Positions 40,065 through 51,384 of a stretch of 64,000 nt of DNA are shown here, one piece after another. Under the pieces are notes generated by a model, which had not been told where the DNA came from, did not search any database, and was given only the letters and a program-made list of their open reading frames with translations. This DNA comes from Echinococcus granulosus. Taxonomy: Eukaryota > Platyhelminthes > Cestoda > Cyclophyllidea > Taeniidae. The position numbers and the translations under genes were made by a program. Every line of letters begins with the position of its first letter. Position 1 is the stretch's first letter. The stretch is taken from positions 186,628-250,627 of the forward strand of contig NW_020170484.1 in NCBI RefSeq assembly GCF_000524195.1, given 5' to 3'.

Positions 40065-41498
40065 TCAGGCAGTCCTCTTTAACCCTATTCTACGCCATGG
40101 ATGAAGACTATACTCATCCCACATCTTTTCATCACACACAAGATTTTTCATTTTCGTCTGGTAGGCCTCGTCCGCCAGTCGATATGCCGCTTTCTCCCTC
40201 TCAATCTCTTCTGCCTCTTGCTTCCTTCGCAAACATATTTCCTCCAACTGCTTCATAAGCGATAATCTTAGGGCCATTCGTTTTGATTCTGTAGACGTCT
40301 TTAAAGCCTTCCTCATTTCGGCTTCTTGGCGTTTGTCTTCAAGTAAATCCCTTGTTTCCTCTTCCAATTTCTGCGCTTTTAACGCTGCTCGATGCTTTAA
40401 TTTTTCATCCAAAGCACCTTTATGTGCCTCAAAAGTCTCTTTGTTTAACTGTTGTACGAAGCAGCTGCGAGTCCTTCCGCGTTCCTGCTGTTTGCGACGA
40501 TACTCCTCGGCCAATTCATCCCGTTGTTTGTCAGCTTCGGCTGCCATGCACCTGCGGTGATCGCGAACTTGTTGCTGGTACTCTAAGAAGAATTTGGCAT
40601 CACGATTGAGACTTTTTAAATGTTCTCTTCTATCTGGGTTAAGTGGTTCCTTCATCTGCCAGCGTTTGCTGATCGCTTTATCAATTGTCGCATTTTCATC
40701 TTCCTCCCGCTTGAGCTTCATTCGCACTGCTTCCATTTGACTTTGAAGATTTTCACTTAGTTTCCGCCTTGTCTCAATCCTTTGTAAAGTCTTCTGTTTT
40801 TGTAATTCTGCTTCTGCTCTCATAGTCTCCTCTAGTTCCTTATAGTCGTTAAGCTTGTTCACCTCTTCCAGCTTCCGCTTTTCTTCTCTCTCGGCTATCT
40901 GCTGGAGAAGGAAGTTTTGGTGCGCCTTGTTGTTGGTTTTCCCATCTTCAATTCTAGTTTGATCGGCTTCACTAAGTCGACGACTGAATCCGTCATGCTG
41001 CTGAACGAGAATCATATCGCGTGCCTTCTCATACGCTTCCTTTTGCTTTTTAAACTCATTTATAGCCCTCTGATCCTTCAAAATCTCTCTCTTATAAATC
41101 TTTGGCCTACAGAGACGATATTCGTCACTAGACACATGAAGTAGCCGTTGGTACTCGCGTTCTGCTACCTCAGCATTTTTAGATTTGATTAGTTCTTTGA
41201 TCGCGGCTGCCTCTGCGACTATCGCCTCTTTGCGCGCTGTCTCTTCTGCATGCAGTTTAGCAGAACAAGCGTTCAAGTTTTCCGCCTTTTCACGCTCAAA
41301 CAAATCGTACAGCTTGGCCCTGCGTGCCTCCAAATTAGCACTGAGCTCGTTCATGACTGTACGATAGCGTACACTGAACATTGCCTTCTGACATTGAGCC
41401 TGATCGCGCTTCCTCCACGCATCGTACATACGTTCCAACTCAATGGACGCCATTTCGACTTCGATGCAACAGTGAAGCCCTGGCGAAGGCAGTGACAA
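40065..41498 (-). CDS. CFAP53: TPH-domain coiled-coil protein, CFAP53/CCDC11-like
   Basis: Probable axonemal microtubule-inner or centriolar-satellite protein of motile cilia (family knowledge for CFAP53). One uninterrupted reading frame of 477 codons; translation may instead start at the second Met (MASIELERMYDAW, residue 16), giving 462. The whole chain is charged coiled coil rich in Glu/Lys/Arg, as in trichohyalin/plectin-homology proteins. Points of similarity to CFAP53 are the NLEARRAKLYDLFEREKAE block (EERRNKLRELLALEENE in the human protein) and the C-terminal SLHPWRR beside human NIHPMR. Other TPH proteins (MNS1, CFAP45) cannot be excluded. A possible 5' exon exists: ATG at 41621-41619, with a GT donor just after MASETPVMLQSSKH and an acceptor at GCCAG near 41482, in phase. 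Unlike all recognised neighbours, the body has no intron. Confidence 0.78.
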   Translation of the reverse strand: MSLPSPGLHCCIEVEMASIELERMYDAWRKRDQAQCQKAMFSVRYRTVMNELSANLEARRAKLYDLFEREKAENLNACSAKLHAEETARKEAIVAEAAAIKELIKSKNAEVAEREYQRLLHVSSDEYRLCRPKIYKREILKDQRAINEFKKQKEAYEKARDMILVQQHDGFSRRLSEADQTRIEDGKTNNKAHQNFLLQQIAEREEKRKLEEVNKLNDYKELEETMRAEAELQKQKTLQRIETRRKLSENLQSQMEAVRMKLKREEDENATIDKAISKRWQMKEPLNPDRREHLKSLNRDAKFFLEYQQQVRDHRRCMAAEADKQRDELAEEYRRKQQERGRTRSCFVQQLNKETFEAHKGALDEKLKHRAALKAQKLEEETRDLLEDKRQEAEMRKALKTSTESKRMALRLSLMKQLEEICLRRKQEAEEIEREKAAYRLADEAYQTKMKNLVCDEKMWDEYSLHPWRRIGLKRTA

Positions 41499-42195
41499 AT
41501 GATAAGATAATGCAAGTGTAGTGCAAGACTTGAAATGATGGCGAAATTTAAAGTCTTGTCATCGATCGTTCCCTCCACCGTGTTTGGATGATTGCAGCAT
41601 AACCGGTGTTTCACTCGCCATATACGAAGGTTAATGGCTGATGTCTTCGCTTCACCCGTGTCACTTCCAAGAAGATCAAAATAAACCAAGCACTATGAAA
41701 CGGATTTAATGGAGAACAATGTCTTGATAACTTCATAAGTGATTCAGTGAAAGGGATAAAGTCGCCGCAGCCTTCATTGTACTTGAAGTGGGTTTTTGAA
41801 GGATTAGACAAATAAAGCTTGTTACTTGCGATACATCTTCCACCGTGCAGGACAGAGTAAGGGCCACTATTCCAATTGAACTTTTGACATCCGCATCTGT
41901 TGCTCTTAAGAGATGGTTGTGTCTGAGTGCTTAAATAAATTTGCTTATCACTTTTCTCCGGCATTTGTAACAGTTCAGCTGTCACGAATTTAAAGGACTG
42001 GAAGTGTGTTTGAAAAGTATGCACTTATTTTACAGCAGTGACTATGCAAAATTCATCGTTTTGGTTATTAAACACCTAAAATCATGCTAAAATAGAACAC
42101 AACCATCAAATGTGTGTGGTTATCCGGTACAGTGCCCTTGTTCAAGAAGGTTGCTAAGCACGGTGCAGGTAAGTAGTACAAAGCAGCAGCGCTTT

Positions 42196-42500
42196 TGAAC
42201 TGCTTCTTATTGCACCTGAACGTCTTCTTTGTAAGGTTGTGCCATGACTAACGAGCTAGTAGACACGGTACTAGTAAAATCAAACAACCAGTTGCTTCAG
42301 TTGAATGGTTTATCAAAGGATTTACTCCCGAAACGACTTAAGGGGGAACTTTGTCAACTAGCTAGTGTCACTCCTAAAAAGTCCGGTTTTAGGTATGGTT
42401 ATTGAGAAGGGTAGGTTATGCAGAGATTTATTGTCCACTAAGGTCAAACACCTGAAAGAGTGTCCTCTCAAGTATTTGGCTCTTAAGCACGGCTTTACTT
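42196..42500 (+). pseudogene. Truncated, frameshifted inverted copy of the UBLCP1 5' end
   Basis: Resembles the start of UBLCP1 (minus, 63330-63672) at DNA level. The 48 bases before the ATG align without gaps and both end in GTGCC-ATG. Exon 1 (42244-42410) preserves NQLLQLNGLSK against [12 protein letters not shown]. The first mini-intron is kept (42411-42442, 32 nt, GTAGGT...AAG, versus 34 nt in UBLCP1), and exon 2 retains CPLKYLALK against LPLKYLVLK. After TPKK the frame shifts, so the matching GMVIEKG lies in another frame; exon 2 also lacks two bases relative to UBLCP1. The retained intron excludes a processed copy. No phosphatase domain follows. The left part could still give a ubiquitin-like peptide of about 53 residues, but I judge it a pseudogene. 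Confidence 0.72.
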
Positions 42501-45500
42501 CCGCTGTGTCATTTTTACTAACACTTTACAAATAAAATTTTTATTTTAAATGAGAAACAAAGGAGCGCTTCAACACGTCGGGCGGACATGTTCACGTACA
42601 TTCATTGTCCTGCTGCACACCCACACATCAGGCTATTACGCGTTGATTGTAGTGAATACCTCTGAAGATTCCAATTAGCTATCACATTTGCAAGTTAACT
42701 CCTTCTCATTACCAACCAACATGTTTGAAAGAAATTGTGGTGCCGATTTTAGTAGAAGCATTTTAACTCACCCCTAGTGTTACTTGACTACCACGTTGCA
42801 TCAAATCCATGTCGTATTCATGACACCGAACCATCGTCTCGAACCACACAGAAGGCCTGAAGGGGGAGATCCTCCAATTTCAGTTTACTACTTGTATCTT
42901 CCATTTACCCAAAGATGACAATTTCAAGAGTGCTGGGTACAAACGGCATATCGGCGTGAATTCCATGAGTGATCCACTAAGGATTCAAGTGGATGCAATA
43001 AGCGTGGTGGGTTAGGTGCCACCCACCTCAGTGCCTCCTTGAGGCCATTGCAAGTTGTCACATTACAGTGAACAAGATTAACTAGAAACAACCCTTCTGT
43101 TTGCATTTTATAAGTTGGGAAACTGCTAACACCTTCTTTGCTTTAGGTTAATGCGTCAGGCTGATGGGTGGATGAATGAAAAAGTGAAATCTAGGCTAAT
43201 AACCCTTTGTTCACGGGCAGATGGGCTGATACAAATCCAGTAATCAACATTTGACCGTTGGAGTTGGTCTTGGATAATGTCAGTTGTCTTTTTGCAGTGA
43301 CTGAAGTAGTAGAAGAGATTATTTTAATATTGTAGCCCATTTAAGCCCTTCTTCTACGTAGCAAAGGACGAATACAACAGGTTGACCCAGTCTTCAGGAA
43401 TGCTGCGGAAGTGGGTACTGTAAATGGCATGAAACCTAAAGCGAAAAGGGACACTCGGAGCCTTGGGGACACTAAACGGTGACTGGCGCGTAGACCCGTC
43501 AGCAAATGAAGGAGACACTCCCCTAAACGGGCTCGTTGTGAGCTCTGTTTGGAACGCTAAGTATATCAGACATACTTCTAAAGCAGGTTTTAGGGGGCAA
43601 GTTTCCTCTTCAGCCATGATTGCAATTTCGAAAGATTATTTTATTCCACTTTCCCTGGCAAACAAGGTGTGCCTTCTAATGCCTGCATCACAACTGACCT
43701 GAGTCTCTTTCATTGCGTGACGTTTGATAAAGCAGAGCAATAAAGTGTAGCAGAGTTGTGTCGGCTATAATGAAAGCTCCTTTCAGTGGTTCCAATTGAA
43801 ACATTGTATCAGTAGCATAAGATTCTGCATGTGCCTCCAGATTCCGCCCAGTGGGGGCACAGTGACTGAGTCGTAAATATTTTGGTACGAAAACCGAATA
43901 TGAAACAACTAACGTGTTCCACACAAGGCCTCATAAGGTGCATCTAAACTACCAAAATGTGTAATAGGCACAAATCATCCCCAAGATGCTATGACCTAAC
44001 CCGTTACGGGAGAGCATGCTATTATTAACGTACAGAAGAGCTGAACGGCCGTTAGCGTGACCGGAAGCCTATGAAGTGGAGCGGAAGTACAATTTGAGGG
44101 AACTTAAGCGTCTGAGTAGTCAAACGTACATTTGAACATAATCTCAAATCACTGTAGTATATGTGCATAGTCTAGCGGTTTTCCATATTTCACTTATTTA
44201 CCACGAGAAGTCACTTCTCGCATTCTCGATCCAAACATTAATTTCCCCAGAGTTGCCTAGAATTTGTTTGGCTACGCGGACTTCTGCGCCTCCGACGGTT
44301 GTGCTTTCATACACACAAACACACTCTCAGCCCTTCTCTGCACTCCTGGAAGGCCATTAATGATGGGGGGAAAGGAAAACACACAAAACTTTCTAAAAAC
44401 CAGCGCTGCAATCCAGCAGTTATAAAAAGAGCCTTAGTTGCAGCCTCGTTTGCTAGATTTAATGATCCTACTTTGAAATTCATGAAAGTATCCACACCAC
44501 ATCGCGAACGAAATGTGCCTACTTTTTATCTCACAGAGAAAACACCCAAGACGTCGAAATGACATGGTAAATGGAAACGCAATACTTTACAAATTCCTTT
44601 CAATAAAAAAATACAAGTTAAGTACTTCCAAACCTGCTCATGCATAGGCTACTTATATATAACTTCAGTAGCAAGTTGGCGAATGGCGTCTAAGATGAAC
44701 ATCGGAGAATTTGACCGCTCACCTGGGGCAATTGAAAATGCCGACCACGCGGACGAAACTGTACATAGTATTTGAATGTAACCATAGCATCAACCACCCT
44801 TTGAGATGCTAGGTAGGAAAAACTTACCGATACAGGGTGCACATTCAGCGCCCTTTCACTTATTGTTCAAACACCACAGGGTCAAAGTCCAGTGAATTGG
44901 GGAAAAGTGAAGACACCGCCCCTGGTAGGCTGAATTCAAAGCTGGAACTTTACAGGCATACCATGTATCAGTACACCACCTCACATCCATGCACATGCAA
45001 TTCCGTCCGCATTGTCCCTGCCAGAGGTATGATAAACACATCAATTTTTTTCATGTGCGCAGTAAACGAACAAGTGCTAAAAAACCAACGACTCGCATCG
45101 GCGCGGAGGTGTTAGACTGACTCAATCACAGCATTGTGAATTCCCGCCATTGCAACAAACAAAAGACCACAAGCACAACAAGACGTGAGCACAGAATGAG
45201 AAGTAGCTGGCGTCTTCAATCAGCATCGGCCGGGATAACTCCTATGTCGAACACAATAACGTAAAGGGAGCAGACCAACGTCGAGGGCGTGGCTCGTCCA
45301 CCCACCAGGTCCACCTCCCACACGCCACTCCATGAAGTGGGCATCGTGCCACACTGACGCCAAACGATGACAGCGTTTAACACCAAGCCCCTCTTTATTG
45401 ACAAGCCAAAAACTGTGCTAGGGATGAAAAACTACAATGAATGCACCAAGCCTCAAGAAAGTAAAAACAACGCCATATCCTGAATGAAACCAACTGGGCG

Positions 45501-45771
45501 CAGGGCGAAAGAAATGCAACTAAACCGTGCCAAGAAACGACTTTGTCGATTCTGATTCACATAAACGCACACCCACACGCACACGTCTGTTTGGCCATTC
45601 GCACCAGTGAAAGAGAGGCTGTAGCACAAAGCCCACCAATAAGACAGCCCAGAGAGGGAGATTAAGCGTCTGGCAAATGGCAGTCACAATGACACATACG
45701 GCGGCCTTAACAATGGATGTATCGAGGAGGCTTGGGAGCATTTTCCTTTCAGTACTGCTTCAAAGTAAATC
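42501..45771. other. Gene-poor region between the UBLCP1-like pseudogene and a membrane-protein gene
   Basis: No supported gene. A minus-strand open stretch at 43354-43617 (ending IPEDWVNLLYSSFAT) could be a terminal exon, but it lacks a recognisable partner exon or family. Short CA-rich runs occur near 44310 and 45560. Confidence 0.4.
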
Positions 45772-48700
45772 TCAGTCAATATGCGAGGGAGGATTGGGGG
45801 GCAATACTGCATTCGGCAGATACGTAAAAGAAGCATCTTTCTCCCCCTCTGAGGTCTCATTCGGTCGTTGTCCATCAGAAGGTGAAGCATCTTTCCCTCC
45901 ATCTGGGACCACATCTGCGACTTGTTCACCAGGAAGTAAAGCACCCTCCTCTTCCCCTGGGGTCGCATGAATGAGTCCTCCATTTGTCTGAAGTTTACCT
46001 GTCTTCTTCAATTTGCGGATTTTCCGACGTTTGATGCGCTTACAGATACAGCAACTAATTAAAATTAGGACAATCAGAAGAAACACTAGCGTGCAGATGG
46101 AGATGATGACATAGGCTAGTGGGAAATGGAACACCGGAGGTTCCATGGAATCCGAACAGGTAGTGTTGAACGCCTCCACCGCTACAGTCCTTTCCAGACA
46201 CAAGAGTTGCTGAGTATCCTCGTAGCCGGTGTCCTTTAGGTTCTTCAAGTTGACATTGCACCACGAGGAAGAGTTAACCCAAGTAGAATAGGCGTCCTCA
46301 CATTTGCCGTTATCTGCAGTGCAGAGTGAAGTAATCAGAAAATGCTATGCGTTAGAGTGGAGGAAGACTATGCATGCTAAGCAAAGGAACTCGAGCAAAC
46401 ATAGTCACCAAGGCGGTGATAGACAGGTTAGAATGACACAGGTAAGAACCAAAAGGACATACAGGCAGAGGCAAAAATAATTTGAACGGAGCCATTAAGG
46501 TGACTCTTCTCACGGGGGTAGTACCAGATGACGGAACAAGTGACGTTTGTCGCCTTGGGGACGAACACAACGGGACCATAGAGGTCGGGATTCGCGTTGT
46601 CAAAACATGTGCTTACGATCTAAAAGTTTTACAGCAAAGTCCGTTATAACAACTGTTATTATCGCCTAGTAATTGAATATATTTCCAACCCAAAGTCTGT
46701 CGCCACCAACGCCAGATGTGTGCGATCAAGTTCAATTTAATAAAAAAACCGCTAAGATTTGGGAGGATAAGAAGAAACTGGATCACATTAAAGGATCCAA
46801 ATTTGCGGCCGGCTACAATTGAATTCCACCTTAGACTTCAGGGGAGAACAGTGTCACTTAAAGTTGCCAAATCAAATTTAAAGTCCAAAAGTCAACGAAA
46901 TTACCTCTCAGAAGTTTTCAACCGCAAATAAACACACAATTGATAATTGAGTGCAAGGAGGACAATCGCATCTAATGCGTTCGAAGTGAGTGGATAGAAT
47001 ATTCTAGCGTTTTGCTCGTAAGCGATTTAACATCTTCTTACCAGCGTCACACCAATCGGGGAAAAAACAGCTAATTTGCATCGCAAGGCGATGACACAAG
47101 AGATCCACTGTAATGCACAACACTGCAGCAGGAGAGCTTTTACAGTAAGAAGTTGACTCTCCCAGTCCAGCGAACGCGAATAGTTGGGGTTTAGCGACAC
47201 GCAAAAAAGTCAAGTTAAAGTGCTACCTTTAGTTTGACACGTTTAAAATGGGAAGATGTCGTGCGGCCATTGCACGCAGCGAAGGGTACGTCACATCATA
47301 CACCGACGCGTGTTACAACTGCCACTAGGTAGTTTGGACGGTAGCCAAGAGTGCCATTGTCTGTATACATTAACAGACGGCATGATAAAACGCCTCGTGA
47401 AGTAGGGCACATTATGGTTAAGCAAGACATTCAGATGTAAAGGTTTCCCATGACATGCGTAGGTTTGTCACTACTGCTAGTGGGTGCAATAATTCCAACA
47501 CCATAGCGACCACTCCTTTGTGTATTCATATCCACTGCGCAGAACGCATGATCTACGCATAACGTGTAGTGGAAATTCTCAAAAGACCAATCTATCTGTA
47601 GAAATGGTGAAAACAATAGCTAACGAACCTCTGAAATGTCGAAAAGTTAGTGCACGCAGTACACCATGGTAGCTTTCTACGCAAGCTCATGCTATCCACC
47701 GCATTAAATGCGCATTACTAATAACCGAGCTTTGAGGTAATTTCACACCCCTTACGTCTTGAAGTCCACTCCCAATGATTCTCACCTGTTCGGATTCCGG
47801 AAAAAGTACCTTGAAAACCAGCATTTCAACACTGATGACAGAGTAGACATTTTCTCCCAGGATAATCCGAACTAACTGACAAATCTTCCCATAAAGATTT
47901 CCAGCTATTAATCAAACGATGGAGTGTTAATGGAGAGTAGTAGCGATATCCTCTCCTTGAAATTTAAACCTTTCTGCCTTTTGTAAACTCAATGTTTCCT
48001 GTTTGGTACTGGTGCCTTTAGTGAGACTTTGAAAAAACTAGAAAAGCTGAAGGAGCTTACATCGCTAATTTTATTCCCTTCACTGTCGTACAGCCCGCAT
48101 AAGAGGTTCGCGCAGAATTCGCGCGTGTTGAAGCTGAGCTGTGGGAGATTGAAATGGCGAAAGGAGTAAAGGAGAGCGGGAGACTCTGGTGGCGTATCGA
48201 AGGTAAAGGAGACCATCGCGGTATCGTCCACAACCTTCCCGACGGTCATTAGGTATGCCGAAGCACCGGGAATTAGGACTCTTTCACCAGGCAATGTGAC
48301 TGCAGCGGAAACAGAAAGGCCACCAACAGTTTATACGGCCCAAGTTCACACTAGTGAGCAGTAAAAACTAAGACCTAATGAGCTAAGCTGAATTAAGTCA
48401 AATGGACAAACCGCACATGTGGTAGCAAGTGTTCACCGGAAATTTCGATCCCTAAAAGGTGTTAAATTGGCTTAGAATTTAATATAACGTACAATCATGC
48501 TTGATATCACAAATAACAGACTAAAAAACTATAAGGCCTCACAAGGGATTACAGTAAATGTAAGTGAACAAAACACCTAAGACATGAGCCTATTAGCTCA
48601 AACGAAGATTATATATGAAAAACGCTCTTAATTAACTGTTTTATTGAACTGGAAGCCTGCATTACCCTAAACTTAAGTACTTCAGCTTACACTGACTTTT

Positions 48701-50600
48701 GCTGATGTGCACCGACTTTGCTGATTTGTTTTAAGGTCTGATATATTAATCAGAAATACGACTAAAAATTAAAAAAATGTAAAGCATAATAAAAGGCGCA
48801 CCTTTAAAAGATCAATAGTAAAACACAGGAGAGAGGAGCTTAATACAGTTTAGAAGGGAATGCAAGGGAGTACAGAACGACTACCTGCCGTAATGGCCAA
48901 CTACTAAGGGAGACAGTTCGACAGACGTGAAATTACAAAACAGTGCAATGTTCTACCATTATGCACTACACTGCGTGTCAACGTCGCTGTCACAGTCAGC
49001 AGGACGAAGAAGGATTTCACACACGTAGACCCCAGATCCATGCAAGAGGATAGCCACCAGCGATGCAACAGGGTACCTAAAAGTGAAAACACACACAAAA
49101 CACCAAGACCATTCCCACAAATCAGAAAAACATGGCGAGAGAATGTGGAATTTCGAAATGACTAAATGCTCGCGATTTCAGTCGACGCACACTTGGAAAG
49201 ATGGGATGTGCCAGAGACTAGTACAACTCACAACGAAAGAAACCAGACTTCTGCATTCGACCTAAATGCAAACTCCACGTTCGCACGATCTTAAAAGCGC
49301 AAAAAGGAAAGATTATTAATATATTAATTTTGGAATATAAGTGGAAGTATTCCGAAGACCACTACCTAAAAAGATGCTCTAGCTACGGAATTTACTATTC
49401 CATTATAAGCAGGGATTACTAAATAAGGCTTAATACAGCGTAAAGTGAAATTGAATCCAAGTTAGACAGATCGTTCGATACATTAGCGAGACAAGCAAGT
49501 ACGCGTACACATCTTGGACAGATAAAATACCGGTTCATCTTATAGCTTTTGAAAAAAGAAAAAAAAGGTAGGTAAAACAAAGAAAGACATCTGCAGAAAA
49601 GGCATGCAATATGATAAAACAGAAACCCCAACCAGCAGAACTCACCGGCAGCAATGGAAACTCGCAGGCTTCGTGGGAGCGCGCGCAAACCCAAACTATG
49701 TCCTTACTAAAGTGGTTCATTCAAACCAAAATGTGGCCATATTTTCAGGTCGTTTTGTCATTTTTGCTAGGGAACAAAACCTTACTAAAAAAGAATCTTT
49801 AGCTTTGTGGCGCAAATGCGCTTCAAGTACAAGAACAAGGGTAAACATTGGTCTTACAGGCGTATTTCCTTACGCTTAAACAATAATCTCCACAATCATG
49901 GTCGTCGAAGTAGCTACCATTTCTTGGCAGGATCTCTTATCAACGCATGGAGGAATGGGAAGGTTGCATTTACGACGGGATATTCACACTGCTAGGACGA
50001 ATTATACGCTAGTAGCTAAACGTGTACTACAACTTTTGATCCAGTAGGCGGATATTCCCCTTCTTTTCTTGGGTTTTTTTTTCGGTACCTCAGTGGCAGT
50101 CTGTTTGCTTTGACTACAATGAGCGTTTGTGGGCATCATAACGAACCAATTAAGAGGCAAGATAAGAGGTGTCTCGCCATCGAAGTCGGAATATAATTAA
50201 CGATGACAAGCTGTGCAAGCAGTGTGTTTCTAGGCGTCACGCAATCTGTGGAGTGCTAAAAGATATTACATAGACTGCACTTCAAAAGCGCGCCAATTCC
50301 CCCCAACTCTACCTGTCTGAAAGCACACCTAGGAAGATAGACACCAGACCATAGACCGTGAGGAACTCCTCCACGCCAGTCTGAAGTAATTCCCTTAGGA
50401 AACGGTTATGATTTGATGAAAATAATGTCCCATTTATAAGTCGTAGAGAAAACAGTAGTAGGAGCCGCCCCAGTGCCTCTGCGGTGTCTCCGCAGATTCA
50501 CCCACGCACAGAGGGTAGACCAGCTGCTGCAACATCCAGATTTGCCAGTCAGCAAAACTAGAACTTTTCTCAGCTGGAAGTAAGTCAACTCAACGCCACA
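45772..50600 (-). CDS. Unrecognised membrane protein with Cys-containing extracellular exons (model incomplete)
   Basis: The best-supported part is the 3' end: exon 45772-46313 preceded by exon 46463-46619, joined in phase. Together they give an ectodomain segment with several N-glycosylation sequons (NVT, NGS, NSS, NTT) and cysteines, then one membrane helix of about 25 residues beginning LAYVIISICTLVF and ending in CCICKRIKRRK, then a cytoplasmic tail of about 75 residues ending SHID. Probable upstream exons are about 47042-47140, 48061-48299 (starting TLPGERVLIPGAS, phase-consistent ends), 48975-49075 (GSGVYVCEILL) and 50293-50360 (hydrophobic FLTVYGLVSIFLGVLSDR). The 5' end and the total number of genes here are uncertain; this could be two genes. 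I do not recognise the family and propose no function. Confidence 0.5.
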
Positions 50601-51384
50601 TCACTTCCAACGTGGCGTACCGGACCTCCCCCCAGATCACAGTAAGCCATGTCAGCTTAGAAGAAGGGTTAGGAAACTGCAGATGCACAAACTGCAGGGA
50701 CTAAGTTACCCGAAACTTCTATCTCCCCAATCTACGGTCCTTTACTGACTCAATTTCGCCCATTCCACCTGTTGAAGTAAAGACCAGCACCTAGACAGTC
50801 ACACACCTCAGCCCTAAAAGGCAAATGCTTGCCAAACTGAACACAAGCTACTCTTGGATATCCCTAACTAGAACAAAACTTAAAACCCGAAAGCCCTTAA
50901 AAAGAAAGTTGTGTTTACATAAGCTTATTTTCTGAAACAATATACAACTTGGAGAGTCGAGGGAGAATAGGCATCCTTTTATTACAAAACTATTTTGGCT
51001 AAACAGGTTTTCATTTGACCGCTCGGCACAAAAACAGATCTAAGAGGGAAAACATAAAGTTATTTCGAGTAAATGCCCGTCAGAATAGAAATAAAATGTA
51101 AGTAACTACAATTCAGCTGGACGCTGATAAGATATCCGTTCTCAAAAGCATCATACGGGACATACCTCATTAAACGCACCGAACCGACTGAGGCAATGCC
51201 TATGGTGCAAAAAAATACAAGCCACAAAATCGACAAAAACTGAAATGTAAGAGCATTTCAAACAAAGGCTAAAGACCACTCACCAGGTAAATTTAGAAAG
51301 AGGAGCCTCCAGGGCAACGATGAAGCTTTACACAGCGAGCTAGGTGGGAATAGTGCAAAAAGATACGTAGTACTTCGCCTTCAG
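50601..51384. other. Intergenic spacer downstream of PHAX
   Basis: No gene seen. It should contain the PHAX 3' UTR and the upstream region of the adjacent membrane-protein gene. Confidence 0.45.

Noticed and set aside
47042..47210. Alternative reading of a membrane-protein exon as a Cys-rich peptide ending FFPDWCDAG
   Set aside because: The donor phase in that frame does not match the next exon at 46619, while the other frame does.
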